Source: Drosophila pseudoobscura (lineage: Eukaryota > Arthropoda > Insecta > Diptera > Drosophilidae). From it: DNA of 64,000 bases. The notes under the pieces are model-generated. The model worked only from the letters and a program-made list of their open reading frames with translations, was not told the origin of the DNA and searched no databases. The stretch spans positions 37,835,869 to 37,899,868 of the forward strand of contig NC_046683.1 of the NCBI RefSeq assembly GCF_009870125.1, written 5' to 3'. Made by a program: the position numbers and the translations under genes. Below are positions 35,456 through 44,982 of the stretch, piece after piece (position 1 is the first letter of the stretch; each line of letters opens with the position of its first letter).

Positions 35456-36379
35456 TTAGTAAAAAAAAACACGATCTTATTCTGATCGTTTGAAGCGACA
35501 AAGGTCTAATTTGTGCGCCAACATGTATTTATGTGTATTCATTCTTACCCTAGATTATATTTAACGAAAAAAAGTAACTGTCAAAAATGTTTACAGCCCA
35601 TAAAGACATGATCATAGCAAGCACATAGCAAGGATTCGTCAAATCCTTTTCGTTTGAGGGATCCCTTTTCGGCATTTGGACCGCGTAAATTTTAGATTTG
35701 ATCAAACGGCTGTATCTTGTATGGCAAACGAATACAATTATTTCAAGCTTTTCTAGAGGTTTTAAAGTCAAACTTTAGTTTAAAAATACCACCAAAAAAA
35801 TTTTTAATTTTAAAATTGAAAGCTGAATATTTTCTAGACCATAAGCTTTAGCTACAAAGTATTCGGGTAAGATCTATAGCAGCATTTGTCAGCTTTGCAG
35901 AATTACGAAGTTCAATACAATCAGATGTCAGATACTATGTGAGAAATAGATGCACTGCCTCTGAAAAAAGCAGTACAAAAATATTAGACTTAAAAGAACA
36001 AAAATTAAGCCATACAAAAATACTATGAAAAATGTTTAAATCTATTAAAAAAAGTCGGTTTGCTTCACAATGGAGAAATAATTTACATTTTATTGAATAA
36101 TGAATTTACCACGAAATTATCATTTTTTCGGTATTTTTTTCTTCTAAATTTTGATTTCAAACACTCGGAAAAATAATTCTTGAGGTTTTATATTTTTCTT
36201 GTACATATATGTAAATTAATTTGGTGTCGTTTAAGGTATCGTTTTTAAAAAAAATATGGATAAACGGCTAAGGTGCATCCGTTTGACCAAACCTCAAAAA
36301 ATACAACTTGAATACTTAATTTGAATCCGATTGAGGTTCACTTATCAGCTTTTGAAAATTGCAAAGTTCAATAAAATGC
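35456..36379. other. AT-rich DNA without a gene
   Basis: Nothing supportable. Two stretches (near 35690 and 36255) share AAACGGCT-type sequence and may be remnants of one old repeat. Confidence 0.45.
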
Positions 36380-36773
36380 AATCTTGATTCAGTGTGATAT
36401 CACAGGAGTCTGGATACAACATTTCGTTGCTCTAGCTCTCATTGTTTCTGAGATCTATGCGCTAACTTTTAGCGAAAGTCAAAGCAGATCTCGAAACGTA
36501 TGTGTTAGAGAAAGACAGAGCGAGAAACAATGAAATTATTTTCTTTATTCCAGCTATAATAATGATACGATATGGTTCAGATTCTGCCGTCTACAAGACG
36601 GACGGACGTACGGGCAGACAGACAGACATGGCTCTATCGACTTGGCTATTGATGCTGATCAAGAATATTTACACCTTATGGGGTCGGAAACGCTTCCATC
36701 TGGGTGTTACACACATCCATTTCCCGCACAAATCGAATATACCCCTATAGTCTTTTTGGGTATCAGTTATACA
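36380..36773 (-). mobile_element. Mini-me/DINE-1-like repeat
   Basis: Read on the minus strand it has the left end (ACTGATACCCAAAAAGAC), the GACCCCATAAGGTG and TTCTTGATCAGCATCAATAGCC core, a short (GTCY)n tract (about 36598-36630), then GCTCTAGC-type sequence. It is a diverged copy, non-coding. Confidence 0.75.
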
Positions 36774-36799
36774 GATTACTAATATACTACCGCCACGTT

Positions 36800-37740
36800 T
36801 AGGAAATAAAATCTCAAACACCCCAAAAATGTTAATTTTTCATGCATGAAGTGCCATTTTTAGGACGTAATTGCAATGATAAAACTATCCAAAACTATCC
36901 AGTCCCAGCAGATGCGAACAGCGGTAGATGCTTCGTTGCATTCTGCAACTATTGCATAAGATTTATTAAAAACTACGCCGACTATTTACGGCACATAACA
37001 CGATTATGTAGAAAGAATGTGTTCTTCGAATGGCCAGCTTAATGCCAAATGCATTCCAACATCTTAAAGATTAATTAATAACTAATTAATTCTCTATTAT
37101 TATACTTTCAGCAAAGAATAATAATGATGCAAGCAAGCAAGCGTGTTGAGCATCATTCACTCAAACACGAAACGGACTCCAGCATCTAGTTCAAACGCAT
37201 CCCGATCATTTTCGAAAGCTTAAATTAATACGAGTACAACTGAGCAAAAACTAGAAGCTATTCATTGGGCTATTAGACATGTTCAACCATATATGTATTT
37301 ATTTTTTAGTTAAAACTGACCACTAACTTACATTTTTCCAATGGTTAACCTAAGCTCTAAACTAATCAGAATGAGATTGGAATTAGAGGAATATAATTTT
37401 ACTGTAGAGTACCTAAAGAGCAAAGAAAATTTTGTGGCAGATGTACTGTGACGAATTACAATAAGAGATTTTAAAAAAAATAACTCATAATCATAATGTC
37501 AAAACTAAACAAAATCCTGTGCAGGCAAAGAACAAGTAAATTTGCCAAAGAAAACTCTTGTCAACGCTTCTCAGCCCAACGTACACGAAATCTTTGCAAA
37601 AGATGACGTACGAAAAGTAATTACCTTGCGAATAACAGACTCTAAATGTTTTCTAAAACATGGAAATAAAGGTATAGCAAGAATTAATGTTCGTAATATG
37701 TACACCAATGGAATTATCGATCGAGGATAATTAAGAGAAA
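36800..37740 (+). mobile_element. Degenerate Gypsy-type (412/mdg1-like) pol remnant
   Basis: Pieces of reverse transcriptase/RNase H and the following region of an LTR retrotransposon appear in several frames: PFLGRNC then QNYPVPADANSGRCFVAFCN and FIKNYADYLRHITRLC (36842-37040); DASKQAC (about 37125); TTEQKLEAIHWAIRHVQPY (about 37240-37296); LELEEYNFTVEYLKSKENF (about 37375-37435); and a DSKCFLKHGNKGIARINV block (37640-37690). Stops, frameshifts and a missing catalytic core show it is dead. The VEYLKSKENFVADVL and HVQPY motifs point to the 412/mdg1 branch. No LTRs were recognised. Confidence 0.75.
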
Positions 37741-37865
37741 AATTAAGTTAGAGACTGTAAACTAGGTGAAGTTGATTTTATATTAAAACCGAGCTACAGT
37801 TTCTTCCATCGAAAATGAATGCAAATGTGTACAAAACTGTCATACAAAAGGCATGCCCACATTTT

Positions 37866-38441
37866 TATACCCGATACTCAAAATGAGTATTGGGGTATAT
37901 TAGATTTGTGGTAAAAGTGGATGTGTGTAGCGTCCAGAAGGAATCGTTTCTGACCCCAAAAAGTATATATATTCTTGATCAGCATCAATAGCCGAGTCGA
38001 TGGAGCCATGTCTGTCTGTCCGTCTGTCCGTCCGTCCGTCCGTCCGTCCGTCTGTCCGTCTGTCCGTCCCCTTCAGCGCCTAATGCTCAAAGACTATAAG
38101 AGCTAGAGCAACGATGTTTTGGATCCAGATTTCTGTGATATGTCACTGCTATAAAAATATTTCAAAACTTTGCCCCGCCCACTTCCAATCGTAGAAAATG
38201 ACCATATCTTTTAGACTGCAGAATCTGAACTGGATCGTATTATTATTATAGCCAGCATCAAGAAAATAATTTCATTTTTTCTCGCCCTGTCTCTCTCTAA
38301 CACACAGGTAGCATAGGCGGCTTTGCTTAGAGTAAAACATTAGCGCCTAGATCTCAGAGACTATAAAAGCTAGAGCTGACTTAGTATCGGGTATAACTGT
38401 AGAGTTGCGGTGTCCGCAGCAACTCACAACGTTCCCCCTCG
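37866..38441 (+). mobile_element. Mini-me/DINE-1-like repeat, best-preserved copy
   Basis: All parts are present: left end TATACCCGATACTCAAAATG, the GACCCCAAAAAGTATATA segment, TTCTTGATCAGCATCAATAGCC, a long pure (GTCY)n tract (38010-38069), CCCCGCCCACTTCC, a CTATAAAAGCTAGAGC segment, right end TAGTATCGGGTATA, and the GTAGAGTTGCGGTGTCCGC tail ending CCCCCTCG. These features match the mini-me elements described as sources of (GTCY)n microsatellites in Diptera and the Helitron-related DINE-1 group; the assignment is from memory. Confidence 0.8.
38010..38069 (+). repeat. (GTCY)n microsatellite
   Basis: About fifteen GTCC/GTCT tetranucleotide units lie inside the mini-me element. It is the longest such tract in the window. 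Confidence 0.9.
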
Positions 38442-38514
38442 TTTGAATTGTTTTTGGAACGAAACCATGGATATACCAGCACACAATGCCGAATATATCG
38501 ATAATATCGATACT

Positions 38515-38765
38515 GCTGCCATCTATCTGCAGCACTACAATGCTCCCACTCCTATTGTGGAGTGGATAAGTAAAAAAAAAAGGGGAATTGCTAGACTGGC
38601 CGCCGTACTCCCCCGACCTAAATAATATAGAAAACTTTTGGGGACCCTGAGACCCTAATTGACGCCATTAAATCAGACTGGGAAGTTTCATCGATCAATA
38701 TTTAAAAAAATTATGACAAGTCCTTAAAAGATCGAATATATGAAGTAATACGAACTTGTCTCAAC
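38515..38765 (+). mobile_element. Tc1/mariner-type transposase C-terminal remnant
   Basis: Across frameshifts the segment reads LQHYNAP, a WISKKKRGIA stretch, LAAVLPRP or DWPPYSPDLNNIENFWG in the adjacent frame (about 38596-38645), then LIDAIKSDWE and KSLKDRIYEVIRTC. The PPYSPDLNxIENFWG box is the hallmark around the third catalytic acid of Tc1-like transposases. The N-terminal two thirds are missing and stops interrupt the frame. It abuts the mini-me copy on one side and LINE sequence on the other. Confidence 0.75.
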
Positions 38766-38769
38766 AGAC

Positions 38770-39729
38770 TCAGTAGATTTAAACACATGGAAGAGCTATG
38801 CATAACTGGCGGGGTACTCACTACTCCAGGGGAAGCCCTGTATACCGTGCTGGACCTCCTTCCAGTAGATCTCATGGAAAAGAAGGTAGCAACACTTTCC
38901 GCCCTTAGAATGAGAGAAGTCAAACTGTGGAAACCGTCCACGGTTTGGCACTCGGGAATCCTGACGAGATTCTCGCAGTTACGGGAGAGGACTAATTATT
39001 GTATCCTTAGTGATCACCTCAAGACGCCTTTCCAGGTATCAATCCCACCTAGGGAGGACTGGGAGGTGGGCAAACCAGATCCTGTAAATGCGGGCGACTT
39101 CAACACTCTTGGCTCAAAGTTAGACGGCCGCTTGGAAGGCGGAGTCTTCTGTAGCGAGCTAAACATCAGTCATTGCTTCAGGCTCCCGGATCACTGTAGT
39201 GTGTTCCCAGCGGAGGTTGTGGCCATCAAGGAGGCCATTTCTATTGTCTCCAAACTACTTCTAGACACGCACAAAGTGTGCGTCTTCTCGGACAGCCAAG
39301 CAGCTATTAAAAACTTGTGCTCAATATCGTCGAATTCAATAACTGTACATGACGGCCGGAGGTCTCTGCATGAGATCGCAGAGCAGTTAGATCTCTTTCT
39401 TATATAAGTTCCCGGTCACAGGGACATCGAGGGGAACGACGCCGCCGACGAGGGTACCACGATCACTCACGTGCAGGCTTCGCAAATAGGAGATGGCAGT
39501 AAACCCACTTTTTCTGCCGTTGCCCGGTCCTTGGAAACCGTCTGCGGCCTCTCGGGACCCCCTTCCTCACAGACATTTCGGACCTGTCTCAAATCAAACC
39601 AGGGACCTTGTCCAAATACATCCAACACAATGGGCCTCTTATGTGACCCGGTTTGGAGGTAGTGGTGGTTGTGTGTGTGTGTGTTTCATCCTACCCCATC
39701 CCCGGCTACCCCCTTAACCTAACCTAACC
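38770..39729 (+). mobile_element. LOA/bilbo-clade LINE 3' end with RNase H
   Basis: A 206-codon open stretch (38787-39407) covers the end of the reverse transcriptase region (LPVDLMEKKVATLSALRMREVKLW, in pieces) and an RNase H domain: VNAGDFNTLGSKLDGRLEGG (with Asn for a catalytic Asp in TDGSK-like position), FPAEVVAIKEAI and CVFSDSQAAIKNL; a frame change then leads to VPGHRDIEGNDAADEGT. A C-terminal segment in another frame (LKSNQGPCPNTSN/IKPGTLSKYIQ) precedes a TG-rich tract and the terminal TTAACCTAACCTAACCT (about 39713-39729). RNase H downstream of the RT and this terminus fit the LOA clade. It is truncated and frameshifted. Confidence 0.8.
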
Positions 39730-39905
39730 TCACTATTATGGAATTAACATTGTTAGGACTATATTCTTATGTACACATATATTTTTAATTACACTTAACT
39801 CTGAAGTTGTACAGGATTGTCGATTTTTTGTGCTAGGAATACATATGCTTACGTGGAATCTCAATATCACTATGTTTAGGAACTTCAAAATTTTTTGTGT
39901 TTTTA
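39730..39905. other. Downstream region of the torsin-like gene
   Basis: Short AT-rich stretch holding the probable 3' UTR of the minus-strand torsin-like gene. Confidence 0.5.
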
Positions 39906-40952
39906 TCAGTCTTTTTGGTAATTCGATTTGGGTTGTCCGTAGATTAGGACCTTTGCGCGGAGTGTCTTGCATCCAGACATCTTGAAATCTGTGGTATTGA
40001 TCATGGACTCTACATACTTCTGATCCAGATGCAGATTCTCCAGGTCCGCCTCATGTCGAATGCAACTCTCCAAATGCTGCGGCTCGAGCGTGTCAAATTG
40101 AATAACTTGATTGTCGGGCAACTGCAGCACGGTGGCGAAATGCTCAACAGAAGTTTCGCCAAGAAAGCGATTGATATTGAAAATGTAAACGATGGACAGG
40201 CGTTTGAGGTTTACTTTGTGAGTATTTTTGTTTCCGGCGATGTCGCCAAAGCTGCTGACTAGGTCGTTGACCCTTTGCACAATCTCTTGATCCGTGCTGT
40301 TCATGTTGTCGACCAGAATGAGATTGCGACCACAGAAGTCCAATTTGGTGAGCACCGAATTTATTCTGACCAAGTCCGAGACATCGCTCTTGGTCAAAGC
40401 GTGTACATTTTCCGGCCAGGGGAACAGCTCCCGGAGCAGACGAGCCGTCAAACTCTTGCCCACGCCCGAAGATCCCAGCAGGGAAATTGACTGAAACTGT
40501 GGCTTGCTCAAAGACTGCTCCAGCTGGTCGAGAGCAGTTTCTTGGTTCAGCACATGCCGGCGAATATGGCCAAACATTTCGTTTAGCGACAAAGTAGGAT
40601 CACAATAGTTTTGCTTGTTGTGGATGATGGCCTGGTACTGTTTGCTGTAGTTGAGCATAAAATTGCTCACATTCTCTCCGTCATAGTAGCAGCCAAAGCC
40701 GCAAATGAAAACCCCAAGCGCGAGCAGCACGATGCACCAGCAGGACTGAAACATCCACGTATGATTGGGTGGAGACTGCTGCGCATCATACTTATCATCG
40801 GCAATTAATCGACGCACACGGCTGTGGCCCCAATGGCGGTGCGAGCCGAGGGAAGCCTTGCACTGGTGCAAGTCATTTAATCGCCGCTTCAGCAGGCGGT
40901 GCTTTGCCCTTTTCCATCCTGCGGTTATTGGGGGCGTCTTGTCTGCTGCCAT
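39906..40952 (-). CDS. Torsin-family AAA+ membrane protein
   Basis: Single-exon gene, 348 residues. A basic cytosolic N-terminus (KRAKHRLLKRR, about 14-24) precedes one membrane span at about 68-90; the rest should lie in the ER/perinuclear lumen, as for torsins. Motifs: Walker A GSSGVGKS (160-167) and, near the end, MSGCKT (325-330), the Gly-Cys-Lys sensor-II signature that sets torsins apart from other AAA+ proteins. The Walker B strand reads RNLILVDNMNS (209-219), with Asn where the catalytic Glu is expected, so hydrolysis may be weak or absent. Torsins work with membrane-bound cofactors at the nuclear envelope and ER; the N-terminal anchor resembles TOR4A more than torsinA. It is head to head with RPC9 (720 bp between ATGs). 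A DRE box at 41065-41072 suggests housekeeping expression. It ends beside LINE debris. Confidence 0.8.
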   Translation of the reverse strand: MAADKTPPITAGWKRAKHRLLKRRLNDLHQCKASLGSHRHWGHSRVRRLIADDKYDAQQSPPNHTWMFQSCWCIVLLALGVFICGFGCYYDGENVSNFMLNYSKQYQAIIHNKQNYCDPTLSLNEMFGHIRRHVLNQETALDQLEQSLSKPQFQSISLLGSSGVGKSLTARLLRELFPWPENVHALTKSDVSDLVRINSVLTKLDFCGRNLILVDNMNSTDQEIVQRVNDLVSSFGDIAGNKNTHKVNLKRLSIVYIFNINRFLGETSVEHFATVLQLPDNQVIQFDTLEPQHLESCIRHEADLENLHLDQKYVESMINTTDFKMSGCKTLRAKVLIYGQPKSNYQKD

Positions 40953-41064
40953 TGTGAAGACTTTACTTCACTACGGAATCTAAATGGTATAGATTTATAT
41001 CTGTTGGCTTGTTATTAATTTGTTAATTGTTAATTTACGCAAAGCTTTGAATCAGTGTTGGATT

Positions 41065-41072
41065 TATCGATA
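41065..41072. promoter_or_regulatory. DRE box (TATCGATA)
   Basis: A palindromic DREF-binding site lies 113 bp upstream of the torsin-like ATG, in the 720-bp interval shared with the divergent RPC9 gene. Confidence 0.6.
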
Positions 41073-41100
41073 AAATATGCCCCGTCTGACCATCAGAAAT

Positions 41101-41146
41101 ATACCAAAATATACCGTCTCATTTTATAAATATACCGTAAATATAC
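41101..41146. repeat. ATACC-type promoter repeat shared with 47.0 kb
   Basis: About 46 bp starting ATACCAAAATATACCGTCTC match 47004-47049 in the same orientation with about five differences. The repeated AAATATACC units resemble Ohler core-promoter motif 6 read in reverse. It lies inside the torsin-like/RPC9 divergent promoter interval. Confidence 0.7.
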
Positions 41147-41672
41147 TAACGAATTAAAGTTCTGTTATACACATTCCTCGTTTCTGATATTCCGTCAAAT
41201 ATTACCAGCTATATAGATCTCTCAGCCCTGCCCACATAATTTTATACGCCTAATGAATCAATTTTCTACTTGACTGGCTTATTATTTTTAACACTAGCTT
41301 TTACTGGATTTCTGTTCCCTTTGTTCTTAAATATACCTTTGAAAATGAATATTAATAAATTGATGAAATAAATATACCGTCGGTTCGATTCGATTTGACA
41401 GAGATGCAGTGTTTTACAAGTGTGGCCAGATCAACGTAATGTCATATAGGTTTTTGCGCCAACAAAATAAATTTGCAAATCGAAAAAAAAATAATATTCT
41501 TTAACGCAACGAACAGAACAACAATTATTAAACACTATTTTTATTTATATTTCACTAGGTTGTGTTTGAAAACGCGACTATTTTTAGTCGTTGAAAATAA
41601 ACTGGTTCCATAGGAACTAGTTCACTTACAATATGTTTACATTTTGTGTAGAAAGCCGACAGCTTCATCACA

Positions 41673-42356
41673 ATGGAAACGTGAGTTATTGAATACAAGA
41701 AACAGATAATCCATATAATTATTTAACTCTTTCAGTGTCAATGCTACCTACTCGTACCTAACGAACATGGAGGTGATGCAGGTGCTCCAGAAAATCAAAA
41801 GCACCAAAAAGAAGTTTGGAATGCGTAACCTGGCCACAGTAACCTATGAGGTATGGTATAAGTACTTACTGTAAATTCCTTATTCTTCGACACCGAAGAG
41901 CTTATGGCATTTTTCTTTCAGGCCTTGCAATATCTGGAAGAGTCGCCCTGCAAGACTCAGACACGTGAGTCCATCACAAACTACGTAAAAGACCTAGCCA
42001 GTTATCGCCTGAAGTCCCACGAAGTACTCCAAATGGTGAACGATCCGCCAACCAGTCCGCTGCACACGCAATTGGTAAGATGAGATGAATATATGCCCCA
42101 GCAGCGCTCAAATTTCATTTGCATAATGCAGCTGATTGATGACAACAAAGCTCCGTTGACGGACGAGGAGAATGAGAAAATCATCCAACTGACATACAAG
42201 CACTTTTACGGAGTGGAAACAACGCCGCAGCTGCCACAGCAATCCCAAACCCAAACCCAGTCTTCTTCCAAAGAAAAAAAAACAGAGCAAAAGCAACCGG
42301 CGTCAGCACCGGCAGATGGGCAAACCGAGCAGCAGCAGGAACAGCAGAAGAAGTAG
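41673..42356 (+). CDS. RNA polymerase III subunit RPC9 (CRCP/CGRP-RCP)
   Basis: Four exons: 41673-41680 (only 8 nt, ATGGAAAC), 41736-41850, 41922-42074 and 42132-42356; introns are 55, 71 and 57 bp, all GT-AG. The product has 166 residues. The N-terminal part (NATYSYLTNMEVMQVL, about 5-20) and the helical RPC9/Rpb4-like core (VTYEALQYLEESPC, 38-51; LTDEENEKIIQLTYKHFYG, about 100-118) fit the family. RPC9 pairs with RPC8 to form the stalk of Pol III, which transcribes tRNA and 5S genes; the vertebrate homologue was also described as a CGRP receptor component. The C-terminal tail after about residue 120 is Gln/Lys-rich and low-complexity, probably disordered. It is divergent from the torsin-like gene and convergent with DENR, with 89 bp between stops. 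Confidence 0.9.
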
Positions 42357-42445
42357 CATTTAAGTAATTTAACGTTTTATATTTTATTGTAGCGTATAAA
42401 AGAAGACAAAAATATGTGCTGCTTGCTAGTGAAACTTTATGGCGC

Positions 42446-43157
42446 TTAACGCTTTTGATCGCCAAGGTCCTCTATGGCGTCCTCGTCGATTTCCGACCAC
42501 TTATCGGGTATGACATCAAACAGCTCGTCCTTGACATCGCCCTGGATGACGATTTCATCGTCGCCAGTGACTGACGAGCCGCACGCGAATTTGGTGCCAA
42601 AGAATTTTGCAGCCACTTTGAGATCAATATCTGTAAGAAATTACGAAAATAAACAAAATAAGGATATGCAGTAAAAACATTAAATAAGGGAATCAAGAAA
42701 GGACTGACCAAAGGTACTGAGGCCGGTGACTACAGTCACAGACTTCTTTTTGCCGCGGGCAGCTCGGGACACACAGATGCGCTTGGGGACATCCTCCTTT
42801 TTCTTGACACGCAGCAGTCCCTTGCCCCCGCGCTTCTGGCGCTTTTTGTCATCGTCAGTGCCGTCGGCAGCAGCCTGCTCTTCCTCGATCTTAAGGCGCT
42901 CAAAGTCATCGGGCATATTACGCTCCAGCCATTCCTTGCACTTTTCATATTCCGGATAGTATTCGCAATACTGTAAATATCATCGAATCTAACATATGAA
43001 TAAAATTTCCGGCCTAAAATGTATTGAATCCTACCTCGATGGGCATGGTGCAGTGGCCGCAGTACTTCATCACGATGGGATAGGTGACGCCTTCGCGGAT
43101 GCCCACCTTAAGACGTTCGGCGACATTTGTACTCACGCTAATGTTTTCGTTTGTCAT
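42446..43157 (-). CDS. DENR: Density-regulated protein, translation reinitiation factor
   Basis: Three exons on the minus strand: 43035-43157, 42709-42970 and 42446-42630; introns are 64 and 78 bp. The product has 189 residues, close to the roughly 198 of human DENR. The N-terminal metal-binding segment is clear: [21 protein letters not shown] (32-52, cysteines 33, 36, 43 and 52). A charged linker (about 65-100) precedes the SUI1/eIF1-like domain at about 105-180, with [37 protein letters not shown] and [13 protein letters not shown] with MCT-1 recycles post-termination 40S subunits and promotes reinitiation after short upstream ORFs, acting in the cytoplasm. The gene is head to head with Nprl2 (303 bp between ATGs) and shares a DRE-containing promoter. 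In D. melanogaster I recall DENR and Nprl2 as neighbours, supporting conserved synteny. Confidence 0.95.
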
Positions 43158-43297
43158 TTTGCTTAATTTTGCTAAATAATAGCGATATACCCAATTTGAG
43201 ACGAATTTCTGCACAGTGAAATATTTTGCAGCACTGGCCACTGAACACGCGTTTTGCAGCACAGCACAACACAGCACTGATGATTTGAAAACTATAC

Positions 43298-43305
43298 TAT
43301 CGATA
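43298..43305. promoter_or_regulatory. DRE box in the DENR/Nprl2 bidirectional promoter
   Basis: TATCGATA lies 141 bp upstream of the DENR ATG and 156 bp upstream of the Nprl2 ATG, nearly midway. No TATA box is obvious, in line with a housekeeping promoter serving both genes. Confidence 0.65.
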
Positions 43306-43460
43306 ATGGTTAGCATCTGTTTGCACTAACGCCTTCCCTTCTGACCCAGGGCTACGCTACCAGATATTCTGATATAAATGTTTCTCGGCTCGTCGAAAGA
43401 GAAGAGGACAACAAAATCTTTGCCCAAAAATGTGGAGATAGCGGTGAACCAGCGGTAAGA

Positions 43461-44775
43461 ATGCACTCCCACACGAATGACGCTGCTGGCACGAGCAGTG
43501 CCGGTAGCACAGAGGGCAAAATACGGTGCATATTTCTAAGCGAATTCCATGCCACAGCTGGCTGCAAGATAAGCTGCCAAGTGAGTACGTTCAATCCTTT
43601 CATCAACCAGCTTTCGTACAAACCTTGTTTGGCCCCGCAGGTGCCTGATAACTACATCTCCAAGGATGTCTTCGATGCCATCAACGTGTACATCATTCCC
43701 AAGCAGCACTTGCAGCGCTGCATCTTGACCGTGAACGCCATGGACGTGAAGATTGTTGGCTATCCAGTGGGCATACAGGATCAGCAGAAGTACGCCCGTA
43801 ATGCCTTTCTATTCAACCTGTGCTTCGTCTGCGATTCACGGGCCCGGTCTGTGCAATATGAGCCCGTAGTGAAGAAGCTATCGGAGTACCTTATCATGAT
43901 GGAGGAGGAATCGTGTTTTCTGTCGCGCGAGGATGACAAGCGGAGATTGCAGAATATCTTCCAGACCGTGCTTAGGGACCTGAACGAGCGCAAGGTGGCC
44001 ACCATCGTGGAGGGCGACAATACGATTTATCTGAAGATTGTGATGCACAAGCCGGATCCTCCTGCGGTCAAGGATCACATGGTGCCTTTGTTGCTAGCTA
44101 ATCTGCGTGACACGCCGCTAGAAAATTGGGACCTAACCACGCAGCAGGTTAGCCAATGAAATATAATTTTGACCCATTTTTAAAGTTCTTCACTTATACC
44201 TCCATCTCCCTCTTATCCAGATATTGCCCTATATCAATGGAATCAATCATGTAGCGCGCATCGCCGCCGAGGCGGACGTGGAAACGGATTTGGTCAAGTC
44301 ATGCATACAGAATCTGGTCTACTACGGTGTGGTTCAACTGCTGCCCATCCTCAAATACAGCAACGTGTACATGACCCAGAACCTAAAGCACCTAATCCAG
44401 AGTGCATCGCTGAGCAACGCTTGTCGCAAGTACGTGGCGCTCAAACCCGACAAAACTCTGCCCAGCGTACAGCGCATCTTCCAGTTCTATGCTTCGATGA
44501 CGCACGGCGTGACATTGAGAGCCATTTGCCAGCGCTTGTGTCCCCAGCATCACAACATCGATGAGCGTAAGATGGTCATCTTTGGGCTGCAGCACAAGTT
44601 CATCCGATGCATCCACAAGTATCCGGTGTTCACGGGATCGGTGCCATCCGGACGCCAGAAGATGTACACGGGCCTCATCAGCTTCGACGAGATCTGCTGC
44701 AAGACGGGCCTTTCACCCTGCACCATTGAGCGGGATATTGAGAAAGACACAAATGTGACTGTGATTTGGAAGTAA
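43461..44775 (+). CDS. Nprl2: GATOR1 complex subunit NPRL2
   Basis: Three exons: 43461-43580, 43641-44147 and 44221-44775, with introns of 60 and 73 bp. The product has 393 residues, near the usual 380-400. The N-terminal longin-like domain starts KIRCIFLSEFHATAGCKISC (20-39); the block YARNAFLFNLCFVCD (91-105) holds Arg93, which aligns by inference with the arginine finger of human NPRL2. The C-terminal part (from about 210, ILPYINGINHVARIA) carries the winged-helix and C-terminal segments, ending TGLSPCTIERDIEKD and TVIWK. With Nprl3 and Iml1/DEPDC5 it forms GATOR1, a GAP for RagA that restrains TORC1 when amino acids are low, at the lysosome. The ATG at 43461 was chosen because it opens directly into the conserved domain; an ATG near 43379 is separated by stops. 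It is convergent with the mu-crystallin-like gene. Confidence 0.95.
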
Positions 44776-44982
44776 ACTTTAATGCTGATGCTAAGCTAAA
44801 TGCATTGCGTAGTTTGTAAACACAGATTGTTACGTTTCCAATTGATTTTTATATACATGAAATATTTATTATTTGCCATAAATGCCTCAACATAAACATT
44901 TCAGCTCCGTCATTTCTAAATAGGGCACATGTCTAGCTATTTATCACAAGCGTTTGGGGCTGTAAAAAGACAGCGGGCTGTA
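44776..44982. other. Shared 3' region of Nprl2 and the mu-crystallin-like gene
   Basis: 207 bp lie between two convergent stop codons. There is no canonical AATAAA on the plus strand; the 3' UTRs of the two genes must be short or overlap. Confidence 0.5.
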
